Source of the DNA: CAUZIZ01 sp965219005
GTDB taxonomy: Bacteria > Acidobacteriota > UBA6911 > RPQK01 > JAJDTT01
Length of the DNA: 64,000 nucleotides
Direction of reading: 5' to 3'
Assembly (NCBI GenBank): GCA_965219005.1
Contig: CBDCMS010000004.1
Location: 992,001 to 1,056,000 of the forward strand
Each line of letters starts with the position of its first letter. The stretch's first letter is position 1. The translations under genes and the position numbers were made by a program. Shown in pieces: positions 43,294-53,396 of this stretch. The notes beneath the pieces are model-generated. The model saw nothing but the letters and a program-made list of their open reading frames with translations. It was not told where the DNA came from and did no database searches.

Positions 43294-43402
43294 ACTTGCC
43301 TTTGCCTTTGCCTTTGCCTTCCCTCATCCCCTCCTTGCACCCAGGCTCTTGATCAACTAGAAGGGTAAGGAGTAAGGCAAAGGCAAAGGCAAGTTGGAAG
43401 GC
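43294..43402. terminator. Long hairpin from an inverted CTTTGC repeat between convergent genes
   Basis: CCAACTTG followed by CCTTTG units (43290-43320) and the inverse AAGGCAAAGGCAAAGG...CAAGTTGG (43374-43398) form a stem of about 24 pairs. It lies between the glycosyltransferase and the minus-strand oxidoreductase, so it could stop transcription from both sides. No U-run follows. Confidence 0.5.
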
Positions 43403-43472
43403 AAGGGCAAGGGAAGCTCGTCCTCTACCTTGACCAGTCTGTGAACTTTTCCCCGACCCCGACCAAGGAGCC

Positions 43473-44741
43473 CTAGACCAACTTGGAAGCTTCGAAGTCC
43501 CAGGAGATCATCCTCTTCTGGAACCAGGATTCATTGGCCATGACGATGGCGGTGACGCCGTAGAGGCCCAGCTCGACAGGACAGGCCAAGGATCTGCCGT
43601 ATCGGATTGCACTCTGTAGATTTCTATGGTGCAGCCCAATACTCTCGCTGCCTGTCTTGACGTGGGTTTCCACGACCTCTTTGGACTCCTCATCGACTAT
43701 CTTCCATCCTTCTTCGGTGAAGATAAGGGTAGCCTTGTGACCGCGGATACAATGATCGAGGCCGTGCTCATTGGCCATGGTGCCAAGCATGTGCAGGGTC
43801 ATGCCAGGGGTGACACCCTCTACCGCCGGGTACTCCCCCAATAGCTCGAAGTTGTCGGGCAGTTCACGGCCATCGTCCCAGAGGTAGATGCCTCCCATCC
43901 CCACCATATGCCGGGGATAGGTCAGATCGCAGGCCTTCAAGATTCGTGTGAGCCGGTGAATGAACAGATCAGAGGAGATACCTCCCGAGTAGTCTTTGTA
44001 ATTTCGCCATTCGTAGTAGCGGGAGGAGTTCCAGGGCCGCTTGGTTGCTGATCCCAACCAAGCGTCCCAGTCCAAATCGGAAGGTCGGGGCAGGTCCGGA
44101 CGAACCCCTCTCTTCCAGGGGCCCAGATCGGCCGGATAGTTTCGGACATAGTCCATCTGGGCCTCGACCACGGGCCCCAACTTGCCAGCCCGGATGGCCC
44201 TGTTGGCACTCGAGTAGCTATCGTCGCTCATTCCCTGCACACCGACCTGCATCTTGAGCCCAGTCTGCTTTACCTTGCTGACGACAGCCTGGGCCTCGGA
44301 AATGGTGTGCGTCATCGGTTTCTCGCAATAGACATGCTTGCCCGCGTCCAGCGCATCCAGGGTCATCTGGGCGTGCTGATGCTCGGGTACGGCGATCGCC
44401 ACGTAATCGACTTCCTTCATTTCAAGGAGTTCCCGATAGTCTCGCTTCAGGGTGGGGTTGCCGCCTACTTTCGAGATCCGGTCCTGAAAGTGCTGGGCGC
44501 GAGTCTGGTAGACGTCGCAGACGCCCGCGACTTCGATGTTGGCTTCATCCGCCATGCCCAGGAGAGCCTTCAGATGAGAGGATCCAATGTTGCCACAGCC
44601 AATGAGGGCGACGTTGAGGCGATCGTTGGCACCGGGAATACGGCCATATGAGCGTGCCGAGTAGGCACTGACTCCGGTGATCGCCACCCCGGCACCCTTC
44701 AGAAAGCTTCTCCGATCGACTGGACTCTTGCTAGGTTTCAT
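43473..44741 (-). CDS. Gfo/Idh/MocA-family oxidoreductase with Tat signal
   Basis: 422 aa. A twin-arginine signal (DRRSFLKGAGVAITGVSA) starts the protein. The NAD(P) Rossmann motif VALIGCGNIGSSHLKAL and the family's EKP catalytic motif (HVYCEKPMTH) follow, with a C-terminal dimer/substrate domain (WNSSRYYEWRNYKDYSGG). Tat export implies folding with its cofactor before export. These enzymes reduce or oxidise sugars or sugar derivatives; substrate unknown. Confidence 0.9.
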   Translation of the reverse strand: MKPSKSPVDRRSFLKGAGVAITGVSAYSARSYGRIPGANDRLNVALIGCGNIGSSHLKALLGMADEANIEVAGVCDVYQTRAQHFQDRISKVGGNPTLKRDYRELLEMKEVDYVAIAVPEHQHAQMTLDALDAGKHVYCEKPMTHTISEAQAVVSKVKQTGLKMQVGVQGMSDDSYSSANRAIRAGKLGPVVEAQMDYVRNYPADLGPWKRGVRPDLPRPSDLDWDAWLGSATKRPWNSSRYYEWRNYKDYSGGISSDLFIHRLTRILKACDLTYPRHMVGMGGIYLWDDGRELPDNFELLGEYPAVEGVTPGMTLHMLGTMANEHGLDHCIRGHKATLIFTEEGWKIVDEESKEVVETHVKTGSESIGLHHRNLQSAIRYGRSLACPVELGLYGVTAIVMANESWFQKRMISWDFEASKLV

Positions 44742-44777
44742 GCCTGTTCACTATAGCAGGGAAGATGGGGAGGTTAC

Positions 44778-44814
44778 ACGTCGATCAAAGAGGTCGCACC
44801 TCTTTGATCGACCT
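44778..44814. terminator. Perfect 15-bp hairpin downstream of hupE-like gene and upstream of the Tat oxidoreductase
   Basis: GTCGATCAAAGAGGT, loop CGC, then ACCTCTTTGATCGAC. It is too regular to be chance. It could be a factor-independent terminator for the minus-strand hupE-like gene, though no clear T-run follows on that strand, or an operator. Confidence 0.5.
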
Positions 44815-44831
44815 GCGACCTCCTTCCGTTC

Positions 44832-45902
44832 CTAGCCGATCCGCTCCACGAACCAGAACCCTCCCAGGGCCAGAATGATGCTTGAGGCGAGGGTAATGGC
44901 AAGTGGGTGCCAGGGTTTTCGGCTCACGTATAGGATCAAAGGGAAGAGCACCAGGATGACCAGAATCTGTCCGATTTCAACTCCCAGATTGAACGATAGA
45001 AGTGAAGTGAAGAGACCTCGGCGTGGCAGTTCCATCTCTCGCAGGATGTTGGAGAAGCCGAAGCCGTGGATGAGGCCGAAAAAAAAGGTGATGACCCAAC
45101 GGTACTTGATCTCTCGCACGAACATGTTTTCCAGCGCGATGTAGCAGATGCTGAGCGCAATTGCCGTCTCTACGAACTGGGTCGGAAGCACCACGATGTC
45201 CAGAGTGGCTAGGATCAGTGTCAGACTGTGCGCCACCGTAAACGAAGAGACGACGCCGACCAACGCCGACAGTGGTCCTCCGAGTACGATGAGGCCGAGG
45301 AGGAAGGCAAGGTGATCGTAGCCTGTAAAGATGTGCTCGACTCCTAGTTTCAGGAACCGGCTCATCCGCTGAATCAAGCCAGGCCATCCTTGGAGAATCT
45401 CTATTCGCTCGACTGGGTTACGGACGTTGAGCATATACTCTGTGAATTCACCTTCGAACCCGACGCGACACAGCGTCTGATGTTGGTCATCGGTTAGCTC
45501 AAAGAGGGTGGACTCAATCTCGAGCATACCCAGCCTACTACCGAACGTGTGGCGAACGGACAGCTCCAGGTTGCCGGACTTGAGGACGCTGAGGTCCCGC
45601 ACCTCGGCCGTTCCTTCTTGCCCGTCATTTCGGATCAAGAAATGCTGAAGGACGTTTTCCTCAACCAGGGCTTGCTTCGCGACTACCTCGTCATAATCGA
45701 GGAGCCCATCCTGGTCACGATCCAGCTCTTTGAGGAAGTTCAAGTCGAGCAGAGAGATGACGATCTTGCTGTCGATCGCTTCAGGGCCTGTCTCAATGGT
45801 CCAGAAGGCCAGTGAACCCTGATGGGCACGAAGCAGGGCGCCGGAGGCGAGGGCAGCCAGGAGCAAGGGAAACAAAAGCCAAGCTGAGGGTCGCAAGCTC
45901 AT
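44832..45902 (-). CDS. HupE/UreJ_2-type membrane protein with EF-hand
   Basis: 356 aa. Signal peptide, then an extracytoplasmic domain of about 170 residues with an EF-hand loop DRDQDGLLDYDE (61-72). Six to seven TM helices follow, with HIFTGYDHLAFLLGL, SSFTVAHSLTLIL and FGLIHGFGFSNIL, the histidine-rich pattern of HupE/UreJ. Such proteins are suspected metal (Ni or Co) permeases. Its start overlaps the stop of the thioredoxin lipoprotein by 4 nt (ATGA), so the two are coupled. Confidence 0.88.
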   Translation of the reverse strand: MSLRPSAWLLFPLLLAALASGALLRAHQGSLAFWTIETGPEAIDSKIVISLLDLNFLKELDRDQDGLLDYDEVVAKQALVEENVLQHFLIRNDGQEGTAEVRDLSVLKSGNLELSVRHTFGSRLGMLEIESTLFELTDDQHQTLCRVGFEGEFTEYMLNVRNPVERIEILQGWPGLIQRMSRFLKLGVEHIFTGYDHLAFLLGLIVLGGPLSALVGVVSSFTVAHSLTLILATLDIVVLPTQFVETAIALSICYIALENMFVREIKYRWVITFFFGLIHGFGFSNILREMELPRRGLFTSLLSFNLGVEIGQILVILVLFPLILYVSRKPWHPLAITLASSIILALGGFWFVERIG

Positions 45903-47023
45903 CCTTCAGGTGAAATGCCGTTCTTCTGGAGCTCGGTCTCGATGGCCTCAGAGATTTCCTCGAAAGAGCGCGCGCCCGAGAATGACAGGCCGTTGATGAA
46001 TAGGGCAGGGGTGCCCGTCACACCGGCTTTTACACCGTCGACTACGTCCTGTTGTACCACCGCCGCGTACTTGCCTGAGTCCAAACATTGGTTGAACTCT
46101 TCCAGGTTCAACTCCAGGCTGGTGGCCCTTCCTCTGATATCGTCAATCTTGAGGCTGGTATCGGTCTCGAAGAGCTTGTCGTGCATTTCCCAGAATCGGC
46201 CTTGATCGTTGGCACAAAGGGAGGCCTCGGCTGCCTTCTGGGCCTGGGGATGAATGCTATTGAGAGGAAACTGCCGGAAGACGAATCGCAATTTCTCTCC
46301 GTAAGTGTCCTTTATCCGCTTGAGCGTGGGTTGTATGCGGGCGCAGTACGGGCACTGGAAGTCTGAGAATTCGACGAGGGTCACAAGCGCGTCTTTGGGT
46401 CCCTCGGAGGGACTCCCTTCAACTGCTACGTCGGCTCGCGGAGAATGAAGAAAATACTCGACGCTGTATTTTTCCTTGAGCCTTGCGACGAATTGTTGGT
46501 GATTCTGATTGTAACTCTGCTGTTTCAGGTATTTGCGTATCTGTGGCTCGACCTTTTCCAGCGGCTTTCCCAGGCGTTTTTTGTTGGTCTCGTAGAGAGA
46601 AGAGATTGCCTCTTCGTCGGGCTCTGATACCTTGTTCTGGACCTCTTCCTCCAAGAGTTCCTCTACCTCGATAGAGCGTTCCTCCGCCTCCCTTCTCATA
46701 AGCTCTTGCTGGACCAAGCTCTCCAGACTAGATTGCAGGGCTTCGAAATGTCCCTTCTTGTACTTGGCTTCAAACTGAAGCCGTTCCAACTGCAGTTTCT
46801 CGAGTTTCTGGTCGGCCGATTTCAAGACCTCGTCCTGAAGGATCTCCGCTCCGCTGACGACAGCCATGATCTCGGGAAGTTCCGAGTCCTCCTGTTCTGC
46901 CTGCTGCTGTCCGGCGGGTCCGGTCGCACACCCGAGCCAGGGCATCGAGACCAGTACTATGGCCGGAAACAACACCATCAGAATGTGTTTTGGGTTTGTC
47001 TCATTCGTCAGGAGATTTCTCAT
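45899..47023 (-). CDS. DsbA/thioredoxin-fold lipoprotein with N-terminal helical (SurA-like) region
   Basis: 374 aa from ATG 47023 (CGGAG upstream). Lipobox WLGC (Cys32). Residues 45-190 are charged and helical, like the SurA/parvulin N-domain (QDEVLKSADQKLEKL, LVQQELMRREAEE). The C-terminal Dsb domain has LVEFSDFQCPYC (C224, C227), RFVFRQFPL and the cis-Pro loop VTGTPALFINGL. It is a periplasmic thiol-disulfide oxidoreductase, perhaps with a chaperone part. It is the upstream partner of the HupE-like gene and overlaps it. Confidence 0.9.
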   Translation of the reverse strand: MRNLLTNETNPKHILMVLFPAIVLVSMPWLGCATGPAGQQQAEQEDSELPEIMAVVSGAEILQDEVLKSADQKLEKLQLERLQFEAKYKKGHFEALQSSLESLVQQELMRREAEERSIEVEELLEEEVQNKVSEPDEEAISSLYETNKKRLGKPLEKVEPQIRKYLKQQSYNQNHQQFVARLKEKYSVEYFLHSPRADVAVEGSPSEGPKDALVTLVEFSDFQCPYCARIQPTLKRIKDTYGEKLRFVFRQFPLNSIHPQAQKAAEASLCANDQGRFWEMHDKLFETDTSLKIDDIRGRATSLELNLEEFNQCLDSGKYAAVVQQDVVDGVKAGVTGTPALFINGLSFSGARSFEEISEAIETELQKNGISPEG

Positions 47024-47140
47024 TTTGGCTCCGGGACAATGGGGCAGAGAGTGGTATGGGTTCACACCAAATAACACGAGAAAAATCAATGAAATCGGAA
47101 GGCATCATAACATAGAACGATTGCTCCGCCGGCGTTCGGG

Positions 47141-48420
47141 CTAAAGTCTGCTGACCTTGCCCTTGAAGGCGAGGAAGCTGGACGCTACTACGGCAAGCAG
47201 AGCACCTCCGACGAGGATCGCAAAGGAGGGAGAGATCCTTGAGGCCACCGCGCCTGCCACCAAGTTGCCAAGCGGGATTCCCCCGCGAAAGCTCACCGTG
47301 AAGATGCTCATTACTCTTCCGCGCATCTCGTCGGTCGCGGCCAGTTGGACCAGGGAGGTGATGGATGCGAAGAGCGACATCATGCAGATGCCGGCGAGGA
47401 AGAGGAGGACGGAGGTAAGGTAGAGGTTTCGGGAGAATGCAAAAAGTACCAGAAGGGCCGACAGGAGTAGCTGTATTCGCAGAACGAACCGCCCTCGGTT
47501 TTTCATCCAGGCCAGGTTGGCGTACAACAGCGCCCCTACTACCCCCCTTCTCCCGAGAACGCCATCATGTTGGCATAACCGCCTGATCCCAGACCGAACA
47601 CGTCGCGAGCAAAAACGGGTAGCAGAGTTAGCAAGGGAAGACCGAAAAAGGTACTGGCAAATCCCAGGACACTCAACTGCCAGAGAGCCCCTTGGCCCTT
47701 GACGAATCGGAATCCTTGCTTGATCTGATGCCATACGGAGTCGTCGGAAGGAGCGGGAGAGAAGCTCGATCGGATCAAGAGGAGGCTCAGGATTACGGCC
47801 AGGAAGGAAATCCCGTTCAAAGCGAAGCAGGCCGCTGCCCCCAACGAGTGCATTACGATACCTGCCAGGACCGGACCCAATACCCTCGCCAGATTGAACT
47901 GGATCGAGTTCAAGGCAATGGCGTTCGGCATGTCCTTTCTGTTCACCAGCCCCGGAATCAAAGCCTGATAGGCTGGCGCGCCGAAGGCCTGAGCTGTGCC
48001 AACCAGAGAGACCAGCACCATGAAATGCCAAATCTGGATCAAGTCCCAGTAAATCAAGCCGGCCAAGATGAAGGCCGAGCTCATCTGCACGTATTGGGAT
48101 CCAAGCAGTAATTTGCGGCGATCGATGCGATCTGCCGCAGCGCCACCCAGGATGGAGAAGAGCATGATCGGGGCCTCACCCAGAAAGGCAATCAGGCCCA
48201 GGTAGAAGGGCGATCCGGTCAGAGAGAACACCAGCCAGGCCTGGGAGATTGTCTGCATCCAGGTGCCGACCGTGGAGGTGAAGGCTCCGCACCACATCAA
48301 TCGGAAGTCACGGTATCGAAAGGCGTGGAACGTGCGAGAGAAGAGTCGGCTGGCCCCCGATTCTAAAGCCGAATCCTCCGGCTCGGAGGGAGGTATTTCC
48401 GAAGTGTCGTCGCGGTTCAT
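47141..48420 (-). CDS. MFS transporter, frameshifted at a C-run
   Basis: The first frame (48420 down to 47539) gives LWCG-type MFS_3 start FRYRDFRLMWCGAFTSTVGT, SILGGAAADRIDRRKLLL and about seven TM helices, ending FSGEGG. The rest (GALLYANLAWMKNRGR, LVQLAATDEMRGRVMS, SRISPSFAILVGGALL) is in another frame down to 47141. The switch falls at a run of six C (47538-47545). Joined, the protein is about 420 aa, normal for EntS-like exporters. The break may be real or a sequencing error. Its ATG overlaps the PIG-L stop (TAATG). Confidence 0.8.
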
Positions 48421-51026
48421 TATGGATCCGCTGGTGCCAGTCCCAGTGAGAGCAGGTTTACCCAGAGCCGAAAGGCCCCTGGAACGCCGGCTGGGAGCTG
48501 ACGGAAGAAACTCAGTCCGGTGTACACGTACGTTCCCTTGCCGTAGCGAGCAATCAGCAGCGAGCCTCTCTTGGGCTCATTGTTGTAGGGCCACGGATCC
48601 TGCAGCTCCAGGAGGGGCTCGTACTGGGGATCCCACTCCCCCCAGAAGTAGAGTCCCCGTTCCTGCACCCAGCCCTGCCAGTCTTCCTCCTTCAGCTTGT
48701 TCGGAAAGACGAAAATTGGGTGGTCGGGGGCAAGGATTCGTACGGGTGACCCTTCATCGGTAACCCGATCGTGGGGTCGCTCAATTTCTGACGGATACGG
48801 TCCATACTGAGCCTGGTTGAATTCATACTTATTGTACTGGACGACCAGATGTCCCCCGTCGCTGACATATTGGAGCAGACGGTGATTGAAGGCCTTCAAG
48901 TCATCACGGTTGAGATAGGCGCGCACGCCGGTCACGATGACATCGAATGCGCCCAGGTCGCCCGCCGCCAAGAATTCATGGTCCAGATAGGTGACCTCCA
49001 GTCCCAGTTCTTCCGTCGCTCTTCCGACTTCGTCTCCGACACCGGTCACATAGCCAACCTTGAGTCGGGGTAGGTTCAGGGGAAAGGCCTTGATGACGGT
49101 CTTCGCCGGTTGGTACAAGTGGCGCCTCTGGATGTGGTGGTAATCGATGATCTGGTACCCGAGATCGTAGGTCTCGCGGCCGCTTTTGGCCCGAGCCTTG
49201 ACCGCATACTCCCCCGGCTGCAATCTTTCAGGGACCCGCACCCTGAAGATAACTGAGATGTTCTCATTCTCGTGATTGAATTCCAGTCGGTGTATCAGGG
49301 GATCGGACTCCCAGTCTGGGGGGGACTCGAGAAAGACACGGGCCTGGATCTTTCCCGGTCGGTTGTTGCGGACAGTTACATGGAACTCCTGCTCACGGGT
49401 TTTTCCCAGAGCGACAACTCGAATTGGCGGTTGCAGAGCAACCGAGAGCTTCGGTACGATCTGGATCTCCGATTCCCGTGCGCGTCCTATCTCGGCGTCG
49501 AACCAGCGATATCGGACGGGTCTTTCGACCGACAGCGGCACGTCTCCGCTTCGAAACTCCAGGCGCGCTTTCAGGAAAGGTGGCGAGATGGCTTCAGTTC
49601 CCTGAAATCCGAATCTGGTCGAGAATCGATCGGTAGAGGGGTCACTCCGAAACCAGTAAGGCCGAGTCGGCTCGGCGTTCTGGGGGACACGGGTCTTGAA
49701 CCGTATGGATCCGTTGCTTCCTGTGCGATCCTCGATTCTGGCAGGCCGTCCGAGTACCTCCGGATTCTGGAGAAAGTAAACCCAGTCCATGTTCAGGGAG
49801 GATCCTTCCGGAGTTCTGAAGCGACTCTCGACCTCAAATTCTTCGCCCGGGACCAGGTTTCCGTCGCGCTTCTCCACGAGAATTGCATCGAAGTAGAGAA
49901 AATGACCCTTTTCCAATGCCAGGACGAAGTCTGCCTGCTTGCCTTCGAGCAGGAACTGAGCCTCAGGGTGCACAGTAGAGCCTTTGAGTTTGCGGACAAG
50001 TTTCAGGCCCTGGCTGAGAGCTTCGGTGGCCTCACTGTAGTTGGAATGTCGGTAGGCCTTTTGAGATTTCGAAACCAGCCCTGCCAGTCGGCCGAGCCTG
50101 TCCTTCAATTCAGAATCATGGGCGGAGATCGAGTGAAGGGACAGGTCCAGGTCCCCGAACAGGCCTGACTCCTTTGGTTTCGAGTCCAAGACCTGGTCGG
50201 CCAGTCGTAGTGTGACCATGCTGGGAGTAGGATCCGGTAAGACATTCATTCCCTGGCAGCGGTGGCTCGCTCTTGCTCGCGCACCAAACTCGGCATAGGA
50301 CTCTCCCAGGAGGGGATCGTAGGTGCCCAGGTCGATTTCCACGGTGACAACTCCAGACGATTCTTTCGATTTCGTCTGTCCCGGAAGAGATGTCTGGAAA
50401 AGGCGTAATGGTTGCCAGCGCCGAAGCTCTTCCCCAAGCTGATCGGTGAATTTCCTTGGGTCCCCGGCTAGTCGAAAAGCCTTGGCGGCCAGACGGGCTG
50501 ATGTCTGATGATGCTGACCCCCGCCGGTGCCCTCCGGACTCAAAGAGATCATAATCTGGGGACGAAAGCTCCGGATGACACGCACCATGTCCCGGAGGAT
50601 TTCTTCCTCTCCCCACCTGCGCAAGGTCTCTTCGACGCTGAAGGAATAGCCAAACTCGAAGGCACGAGTGAAGAACTGTTCGGCTCCGTCGTAGCGGTGG
50701 ACGGCCATGAGCTCCTGGGTGCGGAGCACGCCCAGAGCTTCGAATAGTTCTGGTCCAATCTGGTTCTGTCCTCCGTCGCCACGAGTCAGGGTCAGCAGGC
50801 CGGTGCGAATTCCCTGGCCGCGACTAAGCTTGACGAGTAAGGCGTTGTTCTCATCGTCGGGGTGAGCGGTTACGTAGAGAACGGATCCAACCGTCCCCAG
50901 TTTACGCAAGGCCAAGCCGAATCCGGTGACTCCCTGGTCTTCCTGCACCACTTCGGTTTGGCCGAGAAGGGGGGAGGACGCCAGGAGAAGGATCGCGGAA
51001 ATCTGGCAAGTTCGAAGTAGTGCCAT
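48420..51026 (-). CDS. Exported PIG-L family deacetylase, multidomain
   Basis: 868 aa. Signal peptide to about residue 22 (LLLASSPLLGQ). The PIG-L/LmbE zinc motif AHPDDE (54-59) and the second zinc site GGGQHHQTSARL lie in the first 220 residues. A long beta-rich part (NEW3-type GK.R.R..L..P..W) follows, then a C-terminal glutamine-amidotransferase-like domain (FDVIVTGVRAYLNRDDL, GGHLVVQYNKYE, GKGTYVYTGLSFFRQL). It removes N-acetyl groups, probably from sugars or glycolipids. It shares an operon with the MFS gene. Confidence 0.9.
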   Translation of the reverse strand: MALLRTCQISAILLLASSPLLGQTEVVQEDQGVTGFGLALRKLGTVGSVLYVTAHPDDENNALLVKLSRGQGIRTGLLTLTRGDGGQNQIGPELFEALGVLRTQELMAVHRYDGAEQFFTRAFEFGYSFSVEETLRRWGEEEILRDMVRVIRSFRPQIMISLSPEGTGGGQHHQTSARLAAKAFRLAGDPRKFTDQLGEELRRWQPLRLFQTSLPGQTKSKESSGVVTVEIDLGTYDPLLGESYAEFGARARASHRCQGMNVLPDPTPSMVTLRLADQVLDSKPKESGLFGDLDLSLHSISAHDSELKDRLGRLAGLVSKSQKAYRHSNYSEATEALSQGLKLVRKLKGSTVHPEAQFLLEGKQADFVLALEKGHFLYFDAILVEKRDGNLVPGEEFEVESRFRTPEGSSLNMDWVYFLQNPEVLGRPARIEDRTGSNGSIRFKTRVPQNAEPTRPYWFRSDPSTDRFSTRFGFQGTEAISPPFLKARLEFRSGDVPLSVERPVRYRWFDAEIGRARESEIQIVPKLSVALQPPIRVVALGKTREQEFHVTVRNNRPGKIQARVFLESPPDWESDPLIHRLEFNHENENISVIFRVRVPERLQPGEYAVKARAKSGRETYDLGYQIIDYHHIQRRHLYQPAKTVIKAFPLNLPRLKVGYVTGVGDEVGRATEELGLEVTYLDHEFLAAGDLGAFDVIVTGVRAYLNRDDLKAFNHRLLQYVSDGGHLVVQYNKYEFNQAQYGPYPSEIERPHDRVTDEGSPVRILAPDHPIFVFPNKLKEEDWQGWVQERGLYFWGEWDPQYEPLLELQDPWPYNNEPKRGSLLIARYGKGTYVYTGLSFFRQLPAGVPGAFRLWVNLLSLGLAPADP

Positions 51027-51334
51027 GGCTTACGCCGGATGGTAACCGAGTCTACGAAGCGGAAGCTTCGAAAATTCCAAGGTACAAGATCCAAACAAGC
51101 TCCAAATCACAAGCACCAAGGAGTAGATCTGAGGGAAAAATGGACAAGCTATTTTACATCAATAGCTTAAGGAGTTCTTTGCTCTCCAGGATATCCTCAA
51201 AACTGCCCATTCTCTACGTTTTGCTAACAACTAGGAGGAACTCGGCAGAAGACTCTAGAACCGGGATGCTCCTCGCACAGTAGGATCCCGCAAATCGTCC
51301 ATTTCCCTTGGAGTTGGGGTGCCGACGAGGATTC
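51027..51334. other. Gap of about 300 bases
   Basis: No gene recognised; presumably upstream control of the PIG-L/MFS unit. Confidence 0.35.
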
Positions 51335-53035
51335 TTAAGTCTGGAGTCGTCTCAACGCCATCACACCAAACAGCAACAACAACCCGATCAACAAAGCGAG
51401 TCCCCGCCAATCGAGCGTCGGGATGGTATCAACGGGAGCCTGGTCGTCATCATCGTCGTCCCCGGGCATCATGGTCGGAGTAGGAGTGGCGGTTGCAATG
51501 AACATCATCGTCGGAGTGGGACTCGGACCCGGAGTTACGGTCGGGGTGGGTGTCGGGGTAGAGGAGAGTGGGGGCCGCGCGGGCAGGAGGCACGGGAACG
51601 CTGGACGCTTGGGCGGAAGCAGGGCGTTCTCTGCCGAAGGGGTACAAGCGGCGGGCGGGACACAGAAATTACTAAAAGTATTGTCGGTGCCAAAATCCAC
51701 GATCCCGGAGGTAGGTCCCACGAAGATGATATTCATGAGGAAGCTATTGTTTTCGCCACTTGACACCGCAATCGGAGCCATTCCGATCATGATATCCGTC
51801 GTGATCCGGTTGTCTTCCACATTATTCATTCTGGGAACTTCTCCGAGAAGTGGATTGCCCGGAGTATTGCTGAAGGATGCGGCTTGTACACCCGCTTCGG
51901 TGGCATCGAGGATAAGGTTGCTGACAATCTGCGAATTCTGGGTTGGGACAAGTGGTGGGAAGCAGACCGCAGTACTGGGGAAAGAGATGCCCTGACTCTG
52001 CATGGTGATGCCAATCTCGGTGTCAATGATGGTATTGCTGGCGACGCGCACGCCATCCGAATCCACCAGGGCCACCCCGATGTCGGATCTCCGGACCCTA
52101 TTACTCTCCGCCACCGCGACCCCGCCGGCATTGACTGCCGGGCACAGGAACAGGATCCCGGAGCTAGCTCCGACCGTGGGAAGCGGCGATTTGAAATCGA
52201 AGATATCCGAGTTCAAAATCATGCCCTTGGCACCACGTGAGACTTGAAAGCCGTTCGGTGCCTGATCGAGCGGCGCGTTGGGCCCTATCAGCTGGACCTC
52301 CTCAGCTCTAACGTTGATTCCTTGGCCATCGGCCATGATTGCTGCGTGCGTCGCATTCATGACCATGCACTGGTGAATCTGAAGGAGCACCTCGGTGGGT
52401 GGGTTCATGGGATCAAACATCATCATGTCTTGGCCCAGGGCGAGAATCCCGATTCCCGGGATTGTGCCAGCCGCATTGCGGATATTCTGCACCATGACGT
52501 TGCTGATGACGCCAGGGACCAGCCCGTAGCGAATACCTACAGCCGGGTCGCCCGTCAGTAAGGACTGACCGTCAACCGTCAGATTCGAGATGTTGACCGA
52601 AGCCGCTGAGACCACGTCGACAATTGGCGTTGCACCCCCGGTCCCGGTAATCTGCACCATGGTCTTGTCGGGAAGAGAAGGAGGAGTCGGGCTCACAGCA
52701 CCGAGGCCTCGAATAGTAAGGTTTTTGGTCGCTCCTCCGATGACCGTGACATGCCCCAGGTAGGTCCCCGGACAGATCTCAACTACGACGTCGGGATCCG
52801 GATCGGCAAGAGCGGCAGAAACTGCCGCCTGCACGGTTGTGTCAGTGGATAGACCGCTTGAGCCGGGGCAAGCGATGCCTACGCCGGCGTTATTGACAAT
52901 ATAAGTGGCCAGAGCTGAGGCTGGAGTTGGCATCAGGACCAGCGCTATGAACAGCCCCAAGATCACAGTGATGTGACTGGGAAGCATCGTCAGATTTGAG
53001 GGCCCCGTTCGGTGGGATCCAAACTGCTTCGTCAT
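51335..53035 (-). CDS. Secreted right-handed beta-helix protein with IPTL sorting segment
   Basis: 566 aa from ATG 53035 (GAGGAGAGAAGC upstream). Signal peptide around residues 17-41. The body is a pectate-lyase-like parallel beta-helix (TYLGHVTVIGGATKNLTIRG, SRGAKGMILNSDIFDFKS, RVASNTIIDTEIGITM). A Thr/Pro linker (STPTPTPTVTPGPSPTPT), a run of six Asp, and DTIPTLDWRGLALLIGLLLL with an RRLQT tail complete it. The Ile-Pro-Thr-Leu and TM plus basic tail mark an IPTL-CTERM protein. Likely cleaved and anchored or released by an exosortase-type enzyme. Confidence 0.85.
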   Translation of the reverse strand: MTKQFGSHRTGPSNLTMLPSHITVILGLFIALVLMPTPASALATYIVNNAGVGIACPGSSGLSTDTTVQAAVSAALADPDPDVVVEICPGTYLGHVTVIGGATKNLTIRGLGAVSPTPPSLPDKTMVQITGTGGATPIVDVVSAASVNISNLTVDGQSLLTGDPAVGIRYGLVPGVISNVMVQNIRNAAGTIPGIGILALGQDMMMFDPMNPPTEVLLQIHQCMVMNATHAAIMADGQGINVRAEEVQLIGPNAPLDQAPNGFQVSRGAKGMILNSDIFDFKSPLPTVGASSGILFLCPAVNAGGVAVAESNRVRRSDIGVALVDSDGVRVASNTIIDTEIGITMQSQGISFPSTAVCFPPLVPTQNSQIVSNLILDATEAGVQAASFSNTPGNPLLGEVPRMNNVEDNRITTDIMIGMAPIAVSSGENNSFLMNIIFVGPTSGIVDFGTDNTFSNFCVPPAACTPSAENALLPPKRPAFPCLLPARPPLSSTPTPTPTVTPGPSPTPTMMFIATATPTPTMMPGDDDDDDQAPVDTIPTLDWRGLALLIGLLLLFGVMALRRLQT

Positions 53036-53396
53036 GGCGCTTCTCTCCTCGGCGCTAGACCGTAGTTTTCGTCGTGAGTCTGCCCAGGCGGGAAGAGGTC
53101 GCGATAAGGTCCACGCCCGGACCATAGTCAAACCAGTTCATTCCGACAACCAGCGTCCTGTCGAACACCGTGCTCTTGAGCCCACCCGCTGGCGTTGCCT
53201 ATCTCGACCCTCTCCGGGGAGTTACCATAACCCAGAGAGGGCTCCTGCGCAAGCCTGCTGGACCGTTTCACCCTTCCGGGCGCGTCCAAAACAGCGGAAT
53301 CGAGTGCGAGGCTCAAGAACATATCAACAGGGAATCAATACGAATTTCGGTTTCGAAGAATCCTTCAGATTTCAGGCTCCGTGTCCGGCCGGGTGA
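53036..53396. other. Gap of about 360 bases
   Basis: Between the beta-helix gene and the head-repeat protein. No feature found. Confidence 0.35.
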
